Below, in pieces: positions 34,754-44,401 of a stretch of 64,000 nucleotides of DNA; the stretch's first letter is position 1, and every line of letters starts with the position of its first letter. The stretch spans positions 682,001 to 746,000 of the forward strand of contig NZ_CP076024.1 of the NCBI RefSeq assembly GCF_022788635.1. Direction: 5' to 3'. Origin of the DNA: Methylobacter sp. S3L5C (lineage in GTDB: Bacteria > Pseudomonadota > Gammaproteobacteria > Methylococcales > Methylomonadaceae). The notes under the pieces were generated by a model. The model did no database searches and was not told the DNA's origin. It saw only the letters and a list, made by a program, of their open reading frames with translations. The position numbers were made by a program, and so were the translations under genes.

Positions 34754-35788
34754 TTACAGCTCGATAATCTCACGTAATACTGACGTTGCATAACTGCCTG
34801 CAGGCAAAGTAAAACAAAGCTCGACTACACTGTCAGTAACAAACTGCCACTGTAACTCCTGCACATTAACCCGTAATGCACGCCGATCTTTATCAACGCC
34901 AGAAGCGACCAAACCCTTTGCCAGTTCAGGAGTTGCGTCGATAACAGCTTGTTCAAGGCTTAGCGTATCACCTGATACACCAGCGTCGCCTTTTCCCCAT
35001 AACGCACCCGTCGGATGCATATCTTTTATCTCCAATCGCCGAATAATTTCAGCATCAGGAAACTCCGATTTAAAACAGCTATGCGAAAGATCAAATTGAT
35101 AAGTATCACCCGCAACCGGCTGATCCCAGTTTTTACTGATAACCCGATCAGCTAAAATCTGGTTGAACAAGTACGAACGTGCGGCAGATAAATACAGACT
35201 GCGTTGTTCTCGCCCAACTTTGGCACCAGCAAACATTGCCAACGCTTTATTAACGTTTTGGCCTTCATTACCAAAGCGTTGAGAGCCGTAATAATTAGCC
35301 ATGCCGTTGACCTTTATGGCTTCCAACTGCTGAATAGTTTTATCTTTATCACCTTGCCAATCCCGAACGACCAGTGTAAAACTGTTACCTGACAATACAC
35401 CGCGCTTTAGTTTGCGGGCATGGCGTACCGCCTGTAATACTTTCATGCTGTCTGTTTCAAACTGCGACCAGTCCGGATCAGCTTTGCCGGGCAACCAGAC
35501 ACTAAACCATTGTGTGGTAACCGCATGTCGATCTTTTAACCCCGCGTAACTGACATCACGTTGCCTGACATTGGCAAATCTTGCTAGTTGCCTGGCGACA
35601 TAATCGGTATTTTCCCCGCTCTTTTCTATTTGCAAAAAGGCATGTTCTCCCGTACCAGATGGTTCAAAAGCCAAATTTTCTTTAACAATAAAGTCTTCGG
35701 GAATACTACGGATTTTACCGGAACCGGAAGGTTGACCATAAACGTAAGGCCATACCGGGATTTCAATCGTTTGCGTGTTGACAATCAT
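34754..35788 (-). CDS. truD: tRNA pseudouridine(13) synthase TruD
   Basis: 344 residues. TruD makes pseudouridine at position 13 of tRNA-Glu. The sequence shows the N-terminal substrate part (SGKIRSIPEDFIVKE, GEHAFLQIEKSGENTDYVARQLARF), the catalytic motif VSYAGLKDRHAVTTQWFS with the conserved Asp, and the TRUD domain MANYYGSQRFG, then TGALWGKGD. Length fits E. coli TruD (349). In most gammaproteobacteria it follows ispF directly. Here the 7-kb adhesin gene and about 1.8 kb of further DNA lie between them, so truD now needs its own promoter in the 280-bp gap at 35789-36066. Confidence 0.92.
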   Translation of the reverse strand: MIVNTQTIEIPVWPYVYGQPSGSGKIRSIPEDFIVKENLAFEPSGTGEHAFLQIEKSGENTDYVARQLARFANVRQRDVSYAGLKDRHAVTTQWFSVWLPGKADPDWSQFETDSMKVLQAVRHARKLKRGVLSGNSFTLVVRDWQGDKDKTIQQLEAIKVNGMANYYGSQRFGNEGQNVNKALAMFAGAKVGREQRSLYLSAARSYLFNQILADRVISKNWDQPVAGDTYQFDLSHSCFKSEFPDAEIIRRLEIKDMHPTGALWGKGDAGVSGDTLSLEQAVIDATPELAKGLVASGVDKDRRALRVNVQELQWQFVTDSVVELCFTLPAGSYATSVLREIIEL

Positions 35789-36013
35789 AGTGTTTTAAGC
35801 GTTCAGGGCTACCAAATCTAGCTACAATAACACAGCAAAGTTCGTTAACATGCAAAAGTTTAACCCTTTAGATTAACGCAATACTCATCCACCAAACCGA
35901 TCAATTTATGCGTCAAGGTTAACGAAAAAACAAAAATAGCTGAAATCATAACAACCACGCACAATTTCCAAATTAGCTTTTGCGGACAGCACAAATCTTG
36001 GCAGCCTCTTGCC

Positions 36014-36052
36014 AGGAGGCTGTCCGAGAATAGGAACCGTAGCGAGGGAAAG
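36014..36052. repeat. Left-end fragment of the 166-bp MITE family
   Basis: These 39 bp match the left end of the MITE at 30217-30255 with one mismatch (AGGAGGCTGTCCGAGAATAG, then GAAC/TCGTAGCGAGGGAAAG). The element breaks off before its other half. On its other side GGCAGCCTC (36000-36008) faces it, making a short palindrome with GAGGCTGTCC that could come from a second, abutting end. It lies 15 bp after the stop of the giant adhesin gene and may serve as its terminator. Confidence 0.65.
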
Positions 36053-36066
36053 CAATTCTTATGATG

Positions 36067-39000
36067 TTAACTAATAGACAAATACCCATGAACACCCAGG
36101 TTATCAGTGGTTTGCCCAACAATAAAATGCGTATTGGTACCGTTGATAATTTGAGTATTCAAATCCGCCAAAGAAGACGCGCCAAATTCCGCCAAGGTAT
36201 GTCCGGTCAGTGTCAAAGAATTTAACGCGGAATTAGTCGCACCACTGGCAGATCCTTCAGGTAGCAGGTTCTGGATATGCAAAGTCAAGCCGGTATAACC
36301 GGTTGCGCCACCGGTGTTAAAGTCGGTATAGCCGGCATTAATCGTGCTAACGCCTTTAACCCAACCCCAAATCGTGGCTTTATCCTGGCCTTTATCAAAA
36401 TCAGTCAGCGTTGACCACGTCACTCCCGTTGCTCTTCCATCCATAAAGAAAGTATTGACACCATCGCCACCACTTAAAAAACTGGAGCCGGTTGTGCCAT
36501 CAATGACATCATTACCGCCACCACCATTGGCTGCCTTATTACCTGTGCCAGCCATATTGATATAATCATTGCTGGTACTGCCGATAACGATAGCATCAGG
36601 TGACTTGTCATATATCTGATAGTCTAAATCCAAATTTTGTCCGGGATTTTGTACATAAGCCTCAGCCTTAATATAGGTATTGATGCCATTACTAAATGAT
36701 TTGAACAAACCTGCCTCCGGAGTGACGTTCACTGGTGTAATATCCAGCGTTGCTATCGCTGCTACCGTACCTGCAGTAGGACTGACACTATCGGTGATGG
36801 TGTAGCTAAAACTAACCGACGTTGAATCATTTAATAGCGGCGTATAGCTCCAGGTAGCATCAGCATTCTTAACCAAAGTACCCTGGCCTGATGTAATATT
36901 CAGGTCGGCAGCAGTAAGGAGATTATTGTCAATATCCGCTGCATTACCCAACAATTCGGCTTGCGTAATTACGCGGGGTTGGCTGTTCTCAAAAATTTGT
37001 AACAAGGTGACATCTGAAGTCGTCGGTGCATCATTAACATTAATTACAGCAGTGGTTGCAGAACTGGTTACGTTTTCAGGTGTACCCATAAGGTCAATAT
37101 AGCTGGCTCTTACGGTAATGATTTTATCCACTTCCGCCTGACTCAATGTTAGTGTTGAAGCTGTTGCACCTTGAATAGCTATACCACCTGCCAACCATTG
37201 GTAAGTAATCGGGGCAGTACCCATACCATCCAAATCCACCAAGGTATTGGCGACTGTCAATATTTGGTTTTGCTCAAGCAAGCCGGAGATAGTGACGGTG
37301 CCGGTAGGCAAGTCATTAACATCGGCTACGGTAGTGGTGGCAGAGCTCAATACCTGTTCAAGTTTATTCAGGCCGTCGGTATAGCTGGCCTGAACGGTAA
37401 TGGCTTTGTTCACTTGCGCTTGAGTTAAGGTAAACGTTTCGCCTGTTGCACCTTCAATAGCTATACCACCTGCCAACCATTGGTAAGTAATCGGGGCAGT
37501 ACCCATGCCATCCAAATCCACCAAGGTATTTGCGGCTGTCAATATTTGGTTTTGCTCAATCAAGCCGGAGATAGTGACGGTGCCGGTAGGCAGGTCATTA
37601 ACATTGGCTACGGCAGTGGTGGCAGAGCTCAATACCTGTTCAAGTTTATTCAGGCCGTCGGTATAGCTGGCCTGAACGGTGATGACTTTGTTCACTTGCG
37701 CTTGAGTTAAGGTGAATGTTTCGCCTGTCGCACCTTCAATAGCTATACCACCTGCCAACCATTGGTAAGTAATCGGGGCAGTACCCATGCCATCCAAATC
37801 CACCAAGGTATTGGCGGCTGTCAGCATTTCGCCTTGAGTCGGCGTACCGGAGATAGTGACGGTGCCGGTAGGCAAGTCATTAACACCGGCTACGGCAGTG
37901 GTGGCAGAGCTCAATACCTGTTCAAGTTTATTCAGGCCGTCGGTATAGCTGGCCTGAACGGTGATAACTTTGTTCACTTGCGCTTGAGTTAAGGTAAACG
38001 TCTCGCCTGTTGCACCTTCAATAGCTATACCACCTGCCAACCATTGGTAAGTAATCGGGGCAGTACCCATGCCATCCAAATCCACCAAGGTATTGGCGGC
38101 TGTCAATATTTGGTTTTGCTCAATCAAGCCGGAGATAGTGACGGTGCCGGTAGGCAGGTCATTAACATCGGCTACGGTAGTGGTGGCAGAGCTCAATACC
38201 TGTTCAAGTTTATTCAGGCCGTCGGTATAGCTGGCCTTAACGGTGATGACTTTGTTCACTTGCGCTTGAGTTAAGGTAAACGTTTCGCCTGTTGCACCTT
38301 CAATAGCTATACCACCTGCCAACCATTGGTAAGTAATCGGGGCAGTACCCATACCATCCAAATCCACCAAGGTATTGGCGACTGTCAATATTTGGTTTTG
38401 CTCAATCAAGCCGGAGATAGTGACGGTGCCGGTAGGCAAGTCATTAACATCGGCTACGGTAGTGGTGGCAGAGCTCAATACCTGTTCAAGTTTATTCAGG
38501 CCGTCGGTATAGCTGGCCTGAACGGTAATGGCTTTGTTCACTTGCGCTTGAGTTAAGGTAAACGTTTCGCCTGTTGCACCTTCAATAGCTAGGCCACCTG
38601 CCAACCATTGGTAAGTAATCGGGACTGTACCCATACCATCCAAATCCGCCAAGGTATTAGCGGCTGTCAGCATTTCGCCTTGAGTCGGCGTACCGGAGAT
38701 AGTGACGGTGCCGGTAGGCAAATCATTAACATTGGCTACGGCAGTGGTGGCAGAGCTCAATACCTGTTCAAGTTTATTCAGGCCGTCGGTATAGCTGGCC
38801 TGAACGGTGATGACTTTGTTCACTTGCGCTTGAGTTAAGGTAAACGTCTCGCCTGTTGCACCTTCAATAGCTATACCACCTGCCAACCATTGGTAAGTAA
38901 TCGGGGCAGTACCCATACCATCCAAATCCACCAAGGTATTGGCGACTGTCAATATTTGGTTTTGCTCAATCAAGCCGGAGATAGTGACGGTGCCGGTAGG

Positions 39001-42000
39001 CAGGTCATTGACATTGGCTACCATAGTGGTGGCAACACTCGTTACTTGTTCAGCGGTAAGTAGTTGGTCAGTATAGCTGGCTTTAACGGTAATTTCTTTG
39101 CCCACTTGCTCTTGAGTTAACGTCCACGTAGCGGCTATTGCGCCGCTAATGGCTACTGTATCAGCAAACCATTGGTAAGTAATAGTTGCTGGATTCAAAC
39201 CATCGGCATCGACCAAGGTACTGATGTCTGCTGTCAGTATTTGGCCTTGAGTCGGCGTACCGGAGATAGTGACGGTGCCGGTAGGCAAGTCATTAACATC
39301 GGCTACGGTAGTGGTGGCAGAGCTCAATACCTGTTCAAGTTTATTCAGGCCGTCGGTATAGCTGGCCTGAACGGTGATGACTTTGTTCACTTGCGCTTGA
39401 GTTAAGGTAAACGTTTCGCCTGTTGCACCTTCAATAGCTATACCACCTGCCAACCATTGGTAAGTAATCGGGGCAGTACCCATACCATCCAAATCCACCA
39501 AGGTATTTGCGGCTGTCAATATTTGGTTTTGCTCAATCAAGCCGGAGATAGTGACGGTGCCGGTAGGCAGGTCATTAACATCGGCTACGGCAGTGGTGGC
39601 AGAGCTCAATACCTGTTCAAGTTTATTCAGGCCGTCGGTATAGCTGGCCTGAACGGTGATGACTTTGTTCACTTGCGCTTGAGTTAAGGTAAACGTTTCG
39701 CCTGTTGCACCTTCAATAGCTAAGCCACCTGCCAACCATTGGTAAGTAATCGGGACTGTACCCATACCATCCAAATCCGCCAAGGTATTGGCGGCTGTCA
39801 GCATTTCGCCTTGAGTCGGCGTACCGGAGATAGTGACGGTGCCGGTATGTGGATTATTGAACTGTCCTACGCTGGCAGTAGCAAAACTAGTCGCACTTTC
39901 CGGACTACCTAGTAGGTCATTAAAACTGGCTCTTACGGTAATGACTTTACCTACTTCGGCCAAAGTTAACGTAAACGTATCGGCTGTTGCACCTTGAATA
40001 TCTATACCACCTGCTACCCATTGGTAGGAAATTTCACCCATGCCGTCAATGTCATATAAGGTACTGACTGCTGTCAATATTTGTTTTTCCTCAACCGTAC
40101 CGGTGATAGTGACTGTGCCGGTATGTGGGTCATTGACATTGGCTACCATAGTGGTGGCAACACTCGTTACTTGTTCAGCGGTAAGTAGTTGGTCAGTATA
40201 GCTGGCTTTAACGGTAATTTCTTTGCCCACTTGCTCTTGAGTTAACGTCCACGTAGCGGCTATTGCGCCGCTAATGGCTACTGTATCAGCAAACCATTGG
40301 TAAGTAATAGTTGCTGGATTCAAACCATCGGCATCGACCAAGGTACTGATGTCTGCTGTCAGTATTTGGCCTTGAGTCGGCGTACCGGAGATAGTGACGG
40401 TGCCGGTAGGCAAGTCATTAACATCGGCTACGGTAGTGGTGGCAGAGCTCAATACCTGTTCAAGTTTATTCAGGCCGTCGGTATAGCTGGCCTGAACGGT
40501 GATGACTTTGTTCACTTGCGCTTGAGTTAAGGTAAACGTTTCGCCTGTTGCACCTTCAATAGCTATACCACCTGCCAACCATTGGTAAGTAATCGGGGCA
40601 GTACCCATACCATCCAAATCCACCAAGGTATTGGCGACTGTCAATATTTGGTTTTGCTCAATCAAGCCGGAGATAGTGACGGTGCCGGTAGGCAGGTCAT
40701 TAACATTGGCTACGGCAGTGGTGGCAGAGCTCAATACCTGTTCAAGTTTATTCAGGCCGTCGGTATAGCTGGCCTGAACGGTGATAACTTTGTTCACTTG
40801 CGCTTGAGTTAAGGTAAACGCCTCGCCTGTTGCACCTTCAATAGCTAGGCCACCTGCCAACCATTGGTAAGTAATCGGGACTGTACCCATACCATCCAAA
40901 TCCGCCAAGGTATTAGCGGCTGTCAGCACTTCGCCTTGAGTCGGCGTACCGGAGATAGTGACGGTGCCGGTAGGCAAATCATTAACATTGGCTACGGCAG
41001 TGGTGGCAGAGCTCAATACCTGTTCAAGTTTATTCAGGCCGTCGGTATAGCTGGCCTGAACGGTGATGACTTTGTTCACTTGCGCTTGAGTTAAGGTAAA
41101 CGTCTCGCCTGTTGCACCTTCAATAGCTATACCACCTGCCAACCATTGGTAAGTAATCGGGGCAGTACCCATACCATCCAAATCCACCAAGGTATTGGCG
41201 ACTGTCAATATTTGGTTTTGCTCAATCAAGCCGGAGATAGTGACGGTGCCGGTAGGCAGGTCATTGACATTGGCTACCATAGTGGTGGCAACACTCGTTA
41301 CTTGTTCAGCGGTAAGTAGTTGGTCAGTATAGCTGGCTTTAACGGTAATTTCTTTGCCCACTTGCTCTTGAGTTAACGTCCACGTAGCGGCTATTGCGCC
41401 GCTAATGGCTACTGTATCAGCAAACCATTGGTAAGTAATAGTTGCTGGATTCAAACCATCGGCATCGACCAAGGTACTGATGTCTGCTGTCAGTATTTGG
41501 CCTTGAGTCGGCGTACCGGAGATAGTGACGGTGCCGGTAGGCAAGTCATTAACAGCCACGACAGTCACAGTTACTGTCGCACTAGTGGATAGCAACGCGC
41601 TATCGCTGGCTACATAGCTAAAGTCAGCCACACCGCTGAAGTTGGCAGACGGGGTAAAACTGACTGTGCCGTCGGCATTTAATACCGCTGTGCCGTTGTT
41701 GCCGGAGGTGACACTGGCGATGGTTAAGGCTGCGCCTTCAACATCAGTATCATTACCCAGCAATTGTGCTGCCGTATAGATAATCAACGTGTCTTCAGTC
41801 GCAGTGAGGCTGTCATCGACGGCTACCGGAGCAGTATTAACAGGAGCAATATTTATATTATCCAACGACATGGCAAACTGCATACCGTCTACAGGTGTTT
41901 GCTGATAGCCGGCATAATGAATCCAGAAAGCGCCAATATTTTCAAAAGCGCTACTGAGTGTCACCAGACCGTTAAAACCGTTAGTCAATGTTTGACGGGC

Positions 42001-43035
42001 AATCCAGGCACCACTATTGGCATCAGTATCCAGGGTTGGATTTAATGCCGAGGCATAACCCAAAATTTCCCAATAATCATTGGCACCGGCCACGCTGGTT
42101 ACTGACTCACCTGAACTTTGGCTTATGTAAGTGCCAGTAGCATACGGATTTTCATCACTAGCCACCGCATCAAAATTAAGTGATGTCAGGCTAAAGGCGC
42201 TACTGTCCAAAGCCCTGATATAAAGTCCACTAGAGTCGGAATGATACATCACGTTTCTGTCATTAACCGTTCCACCACGGTGAACATGGGCGATGTTGTT
42301 GGAAGTATCCTGGACAATACCCACCACCAAGCCATCTTCGTAATAAGCGCCAGCGGCATTTGTGCCAGCAGTAAGACCACCGGATTGAGGAGCAACATTA
42401 GCAAAACCTGCATAGGCGGACTGGGTCATGCCCAGGTTGCCCGCTGTACTTGCAACTTGTGGATTATCCACTTCACCTTTATTAAAGTTTATAACAGCCG
42501 CACCTGCTAATATTCCGTTATAAACCGGTTGCAAGGCTATTGCCTCAATAGTTCCGGTAGCCGCTTCCAATACCCAATTACCGCCCAAGGCCGTTGCGCC
42601 GGTTAAGTCAGTTGACGCCGCCACATCGGCACTGGTTAAGGCCGCAAATTGATTGATAAAATCCAACCCAACGGGGTCTGCTGCGACATTACAGCCATAC
42701 AGCAAAATATCACCGGTGGCGTTTAAGGCACTACCTATCGTTTCCAGTTGGCTGGTGTATTGCTGTAAATTGTCAGTAGTTAGGGTAGTTGAACCCAAAC
42801 TGATACTGCCCGCACTGCCGTGGGAAATAATTTGCAGGCTTTGCAACGGAACAAAATTTTGTGTGTTTGCGGCTAACGTCGTCAGGTAAGCACTGATTTG
42901 GGCGAGTCCATCAGAACCCGAATCAAGAATTAACACAGCCGTATCGGTGCCAACATCGGCGGCCAAGCTTTGCCAGTTGCCAACTTGGCTGTCGATGACT
43001 AACAATTTTTTGACTGGAGTAATGACTTGATTCAT
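36067..43035 (-). CDS. Giant DUF4347 adhesin-like protein with 16 repeats
   Basis: 2322 residues. The N-terminal domain (about 8-170) is DUF4347: LLVIDSQVGNWQSL, LQIISHGSAGSISLG and DILLYGCNVAAD are its hallmarks. A unique region (170-395) follows. Then comes a cadherin/Big-type domain (NTAPVAVDDSLTATEDT, about 397-490) and 16 tandem repeats of about 94 residues (about 495-2000), each opening TGTVTISG and containing ITYQW. A second cadherin-like domain (NDAPTTSDVTLL) and a C-terminal region with RTX-like Gly/Asp turns (GGGGNDVIDG, LSGGDGVNTFF) complete it. There is no N-terminal signal, so I infer type I secretion by a C-terminal signal. Transporter genes are not in the window. Role inferred: surface adhesion or biofilm matrix. 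Confidence 0.85.
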   Translation of the reverse strand: MNQVITPVKKLLVIDSQVGNWQSLAADVGTDTAVLILDSGSDGLAQISAYLTTLAANTQNFVPLQSLQIISHGSAGSISLGSTTLTTDNLQQYTSQLETIGSALNATGDILLYGCNVAADPVGLDFINQFAALTSADVAASTDLTGATALGGNWVLEAATGTIEAIALQPVYNGILAGAAVINFNKGEVDNPQVASTAGNLGMTQSAYAGFANVAPQSGGLTAGTNAAGAYYEDGLVVGIVQDTSNNIAHVHRGGTVNDRNVMYHSDSSGLYIRALDSSAFSLTSLNFDAVASDENPYATGTYISQSSGESVTSVAGANDYWEILGYASALNPTLDTDANSGAWIARQTLTNGFNGLVTLSSAFENIGAFWIHYAGYQQTPVDGMQFAMSLDNINIAPVNTAPVAVDDSLTATEDTLIIYTAAQLLGNDTDVEGAALTIASVTSGNNGTAVLNADGTVSFTPSANFSGVADFSYVASDSALLSTSATVTVTVVAVNDLPTGTVTISGTPTQGQILTADISTLVDADGLNPATITYQWFADTVAISGAIAATWTLTQEQVGKEITVKASYTDQLLTAEQVTSVATTMVANVNDLPTGTVTISGLIEQNQILTVANTLVDLDGMGTAPITYQWLAGGIAIEGATGETFTLTQAQVNKVITVQASYTDGLNKLEQVLSSATTAVANVNDLPTGTVTISGTPTQGEVLTAANTLADLDGMGTVPITYQWLAGGLAIEGATGEAFTLTQAQVNKVITVQASYTDGLNKLEQVLSSATTAVANVNDLPTGTVTISGLIEQNQILTVANTLVDLDGMGTAPITYQWLAGGIAIEGATGETFTLTQAQVNKVITVQASYTDGLNKLEQVLSSATTTVADVNDLPTGTVTISGTPTQGQILTADISTLVDADGLNPATITYQWFADTVAISGAIAATWTLTQEQVGKEITVKASYTDQLLTAEQVTSVATTMVANVNDPHTGTVTITGTVEEKQILTAVSTLYDIDGMGEISYQWVAGGIDIQGATADTFTLTLAEVGKVITVRASFNDLLGSPESATSFATASVGQFNNPHTGTVTISGTPTQGEMLTAANTLADLDGMGTVPITYQWLAGGLAIEGATGETFTLTQAQVNKVITVQASYTDGLNKLEQVLSSATTAVADVNDLPTGTVTISGLIEQNQILTAANTLVDLDGMGTAPITYQWLAGGIAIEGATGETFTLTQAQVNKVITVQASYTDGLNKLEQVLSSATTTVADVNDLPTGTVTISGTPTQGQILTADISTLVDADGLNPATITYQWFADTVAISGAIAATWTLTQEQVGKEITVKASYTDQLLTAEQVTSVATTMVANVNDLPTGTVTISGLIEQNQILTVANTLVDLDGMGTAPITYQWLAGGIAIEGATGETFTLTQAQVNKVITVQASYTDGLNKLEQVLSSATTAVANVNDLPTGTVTISGTPTQGEMLTAANTLADLDGMGTVPITYQWLAGGLAIEGATGETFTLTQAQVNKAITVQASYTDGLNKLEQVLSSATTTVADVNDLPTGTVTISGLIEQNQILTVANTLVDLDGMGTAPITYQWLAGGIAIEGATGETFTLTQAQVNKVITVKASYTDGLNKLEQVLSSATTTVADVNDLPTGTVTISGLIEQNQILTAANTLVDLDGMGTAPITYQWLAGGIAIEGATGETFTLTQAQVNKVITVQASYTDGLNKLEQVLSSATTAVAGVNDLPTGTVTISGTPTQGEMLTAANTLVDLDGMGTAPITYQWLAGGIAIEGATGETFTLTQAQVNKVITVQASYTDGLNKLEQVLSSATTAVANVNDLPTGTVTISGLIEQNQILTAANTLVDLDGMGTAPITYQWLAGGIAIEGATGETFTLTQAQVNKAITVQASYTDGLNKLEQVLSSATTTVADVNDLPTGTVTISGLLEQNQILTVANTLVDLDGMGTAPITYQWLAGGIAIQGATASTLTLSQAEVDKIITVRASYIDLMGTPENVTSSATTAVINVNDAPTTSDVTLLQIFENSQPRVITQAELLGNAADIDNNLLTAADLNITSGQGTLVKNADATWSYTPLLNDSTSVSFSYTITDSVSPTAGTVAAIATLDITPVNVTPEAGLFKSFSNGINTYIKAEAYVQNPGQNLDLDYQIYDKSPDAIVIGSTSNDYINMAGTGNKAANGGGGNDVIDGTTGSSFLSGGDGVNTFFMDGRATGVTWSTLTDFDKGQDKATIWGWVKGVSTINAGYTDFNTGGATGYTGLTLHIQNLLPEGSASGATNSALNSLTLTGHTLAEFGASSLADLNTQIINGTNTHFIVGQTTDNLGVHGYLSIS
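37034..41551 (-). repeat. Tandem array of sixteen 282-285-bp repeats
   Basis: Sixteen units inside the adhesin gene, nearly identical at DNA level. By protein sequence they fall into types: A (ADGLNPATITYQW, QLLTAEQ), B (LIEQNQIL), C (TPTQGE) and D (TVEEKQIL). Order from the N-terminus: A B C B A D C B A B C B B C B B. The ATTGGTAAGT core of type A recurs at 39171, 40296 and 41427, giving a four-unit higher-order period of 1125-1131 bp. Such uniformity implies recent unequal recombination, and copy number probably varies between strains. Confidence 0.88.
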
Positions 43036-43472
43036 GGTGAATACCTAATTTGCTGTGTAGATTAAAAGAGTTATGTTTTTTAGTACTATTGAAGCGACTG
43101 GCAACTCGCCAGGTCTTTTATATACATTTTTAATTCATGTACCGTAAACAAAACGACACATAGATCGGCTATTATGGTGTGCTGGCTTAAGCTCGATAAT
43201 CTCGTCCTTAAATCGACTATCAGCGACCCGCTCAGGTAATCTCTGCTTTAGCTGTGATTATGGAATAGTGAAATTATTTGACTCATGCTGAATAGCTTTT
43301 TTGTGTGTAATAAAGGTCTTTTTTTAATTTAAAACTGCATTTGATATATCCTGAGTTCGAGATAAGAAAAATGAGGCCAACGCTTTAATAAAAGAAAACA
43401 ATCTCAGCGTCTTACTAAGGATTTATTGTCATCAACTAAATGCTGAGGCCCTCTTTCGTTAAATGACGAAAA
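43036..43472 (-). other. Long 5' untranslated leader of the adhesin gene
   Basis: No gene fits here. On the minus strand it joins the riboswitch to the adhesin ATG at 43035. It includes a CTGGC/GCCAG hairpin (near 43096-43112) and, right after the riboswitch, the stem CCTTTTCGT/ACGAAAGAGG (43450-43475), which might be part of the expression platform. Confidence 0.45.
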
Positions 43473-43553
43473 GGCAGCCCGGCCATCTTAAGTAAAACCC
43501 AAGATCCGTGGCTTTCCGAGCCCGATTCACAACGGGGGTGGCAAAGTGATAAA
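43473..43553 (-). ncRNA. Cyclic-di-GMP-I (GEMM) riboswitch, predicted
   Basis: Read on the minus strand, this leader has the core of class I c-di-GMP riboswitches. A first hairpin CCCG-TT-GTGA-AT-CGGG carries a GNRA tetraloop (GTGA). It is followed by GGAAAGCCACGGATC and then AAGATGGCCGGGCTGCC, matching the AAAGCCACGG...GCCGGGTTGCC halves of the second (tetraloop-receptor) helix; ATCTT pairs with AAGAT. The 5' side (TTGCCACCCC) is a weaker match to the consensus GGCAAACC. It lies about 440 nt before the adhesin start, in the right direction. c-di-GMP riboswitches often control adhesin and matrix genes. Identified by eye; RF01051 covariance search not run. Confidence 0.7.
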
Positions 43554-43632
43554 GTTTTGCATGATATTTATGCAGTACTTTCTTTTCTGAGAGCAAACCA
43601 GCGGCAATAGCTGTTACTGGCTTATTGTTATT

Positions 43633-43650
43633 TAGCAGATTTTATGCCAA
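43633..43650 (-). promoter_or_regulatory. Sigma-54-like (-24/-12) promoter candidate
   Basis: On the minus strand the sequence TTGGCATAAAATCTGCT has GG and GC separated by exactly 10 nt, with TGGCA at -24 and TGCT at -12. It would start transcription about 70 nt before the riboswitch. No upstream activator site was identified, and a chance match is possible. Confidence 0.45.
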
Positions 43651-44069
43651 ATCTTAAAAAAACAATAAAAATCCTTTTCTTACAACGAGTTGCTTAATAT
43701 TACTATTAGGATTGCAATAAAAAACGATGCGAAACTGGAGGCACAATTAATTAAACTGTGTTATTTGACATAAAAAAATGAAAAGTAGGTGATATGACGC
43801 AATTTACCCTCTGGAGTAGACTTATAAATAAGCTTTAGTACTGTTTTGGGATAGTCTGTGCCGTATTCATTTTGAGGAACTTGCAACACCCATTAAACCG
43901 AAGGGAATTAGTAGCCAGAACGGCAAAAAAAGAAACAACCTGCCAAAAAATGATAAAATAAAATTTTATAAAATCCAACTTTATTAAGGGCATGAGCAAG
44001 TTACGAGACAGCTCATCACAAATATGACTTAAGATACAAGGCTCTTTATTTCAATGGCTGCAAGAAGAG
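43651..44069. other. Intergenic, AT-rich, no gene recognised
   Basis: About 420 bp of AT-rich DNA between the putative adhesin promoter and the transposase debris. Near 43880 there is a short AACTTGCAACACCC word that weakly recalls the dispersed GTTGCAA repeat. An enhancer-type binding site for the sigma-54 promoter would be expected here, but I cannot identify one. Confidence 0.3.
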
Positions 44070-44281
44070 TTGGGTTCACTAACAGAGAAACAACAAAAAT
44101 TAGCCACCACATTAGAAATAGTGCACATCGAAGAATTCATCTGCCCCAACCATGGCTTTTCACGTCGCCCACCTCAAAACCGCATGGTCATCGCCAGGGT
44201 ATTTGTGGAAAAAACGATTTATAACATGCCGACGACACGCACGTTGCTCGATCAATTTGAAACCGATAGCGGCTTAAGACG
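44070..44281 (+). pseudogene. Transposase N-terminal remnant
   Basis: The plus strand encodes the start of a DDE transposase: LTEKQQKLATTLEIVHIEEFI, then RPPQNRMVIARVFVEKTIYNMPTTR and LDQFETDSGLRRICD. This is the N-terminal pattern of IS1182-like or similar transposases (GPLTxKQQ... AIARAFVAK... YNMPTTRxLIDRL... LRRICG). Some positions are altered and the frame ends by a stop, so it is dead. Confidence 0.65.
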
Positions 44282-44401
44282 GATTTGCGACTGAGAACGT
44301 AAAAACGCTGCCCACCGATGCATCATACTCAATGTTCAAGTTTTTTTAACTTGACTGGGACGAACCCAGATAAATCAGGGTGTTTTCGTCAATAGACATA
44401 A

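Noticed and set aside
37171-41094. A series of plus-strand open frames of about 76 codons, one per repeat unit
   Set aside because: They are shadows of the repeated adhesin codons: same spacing as the repeats, no ribosome-binding sites, no protein family.
37034-41551. CRISPR-like regular repeats
   Set aside because: Units are 282-285 bp without spacers and lie in frame inside one protein gene.
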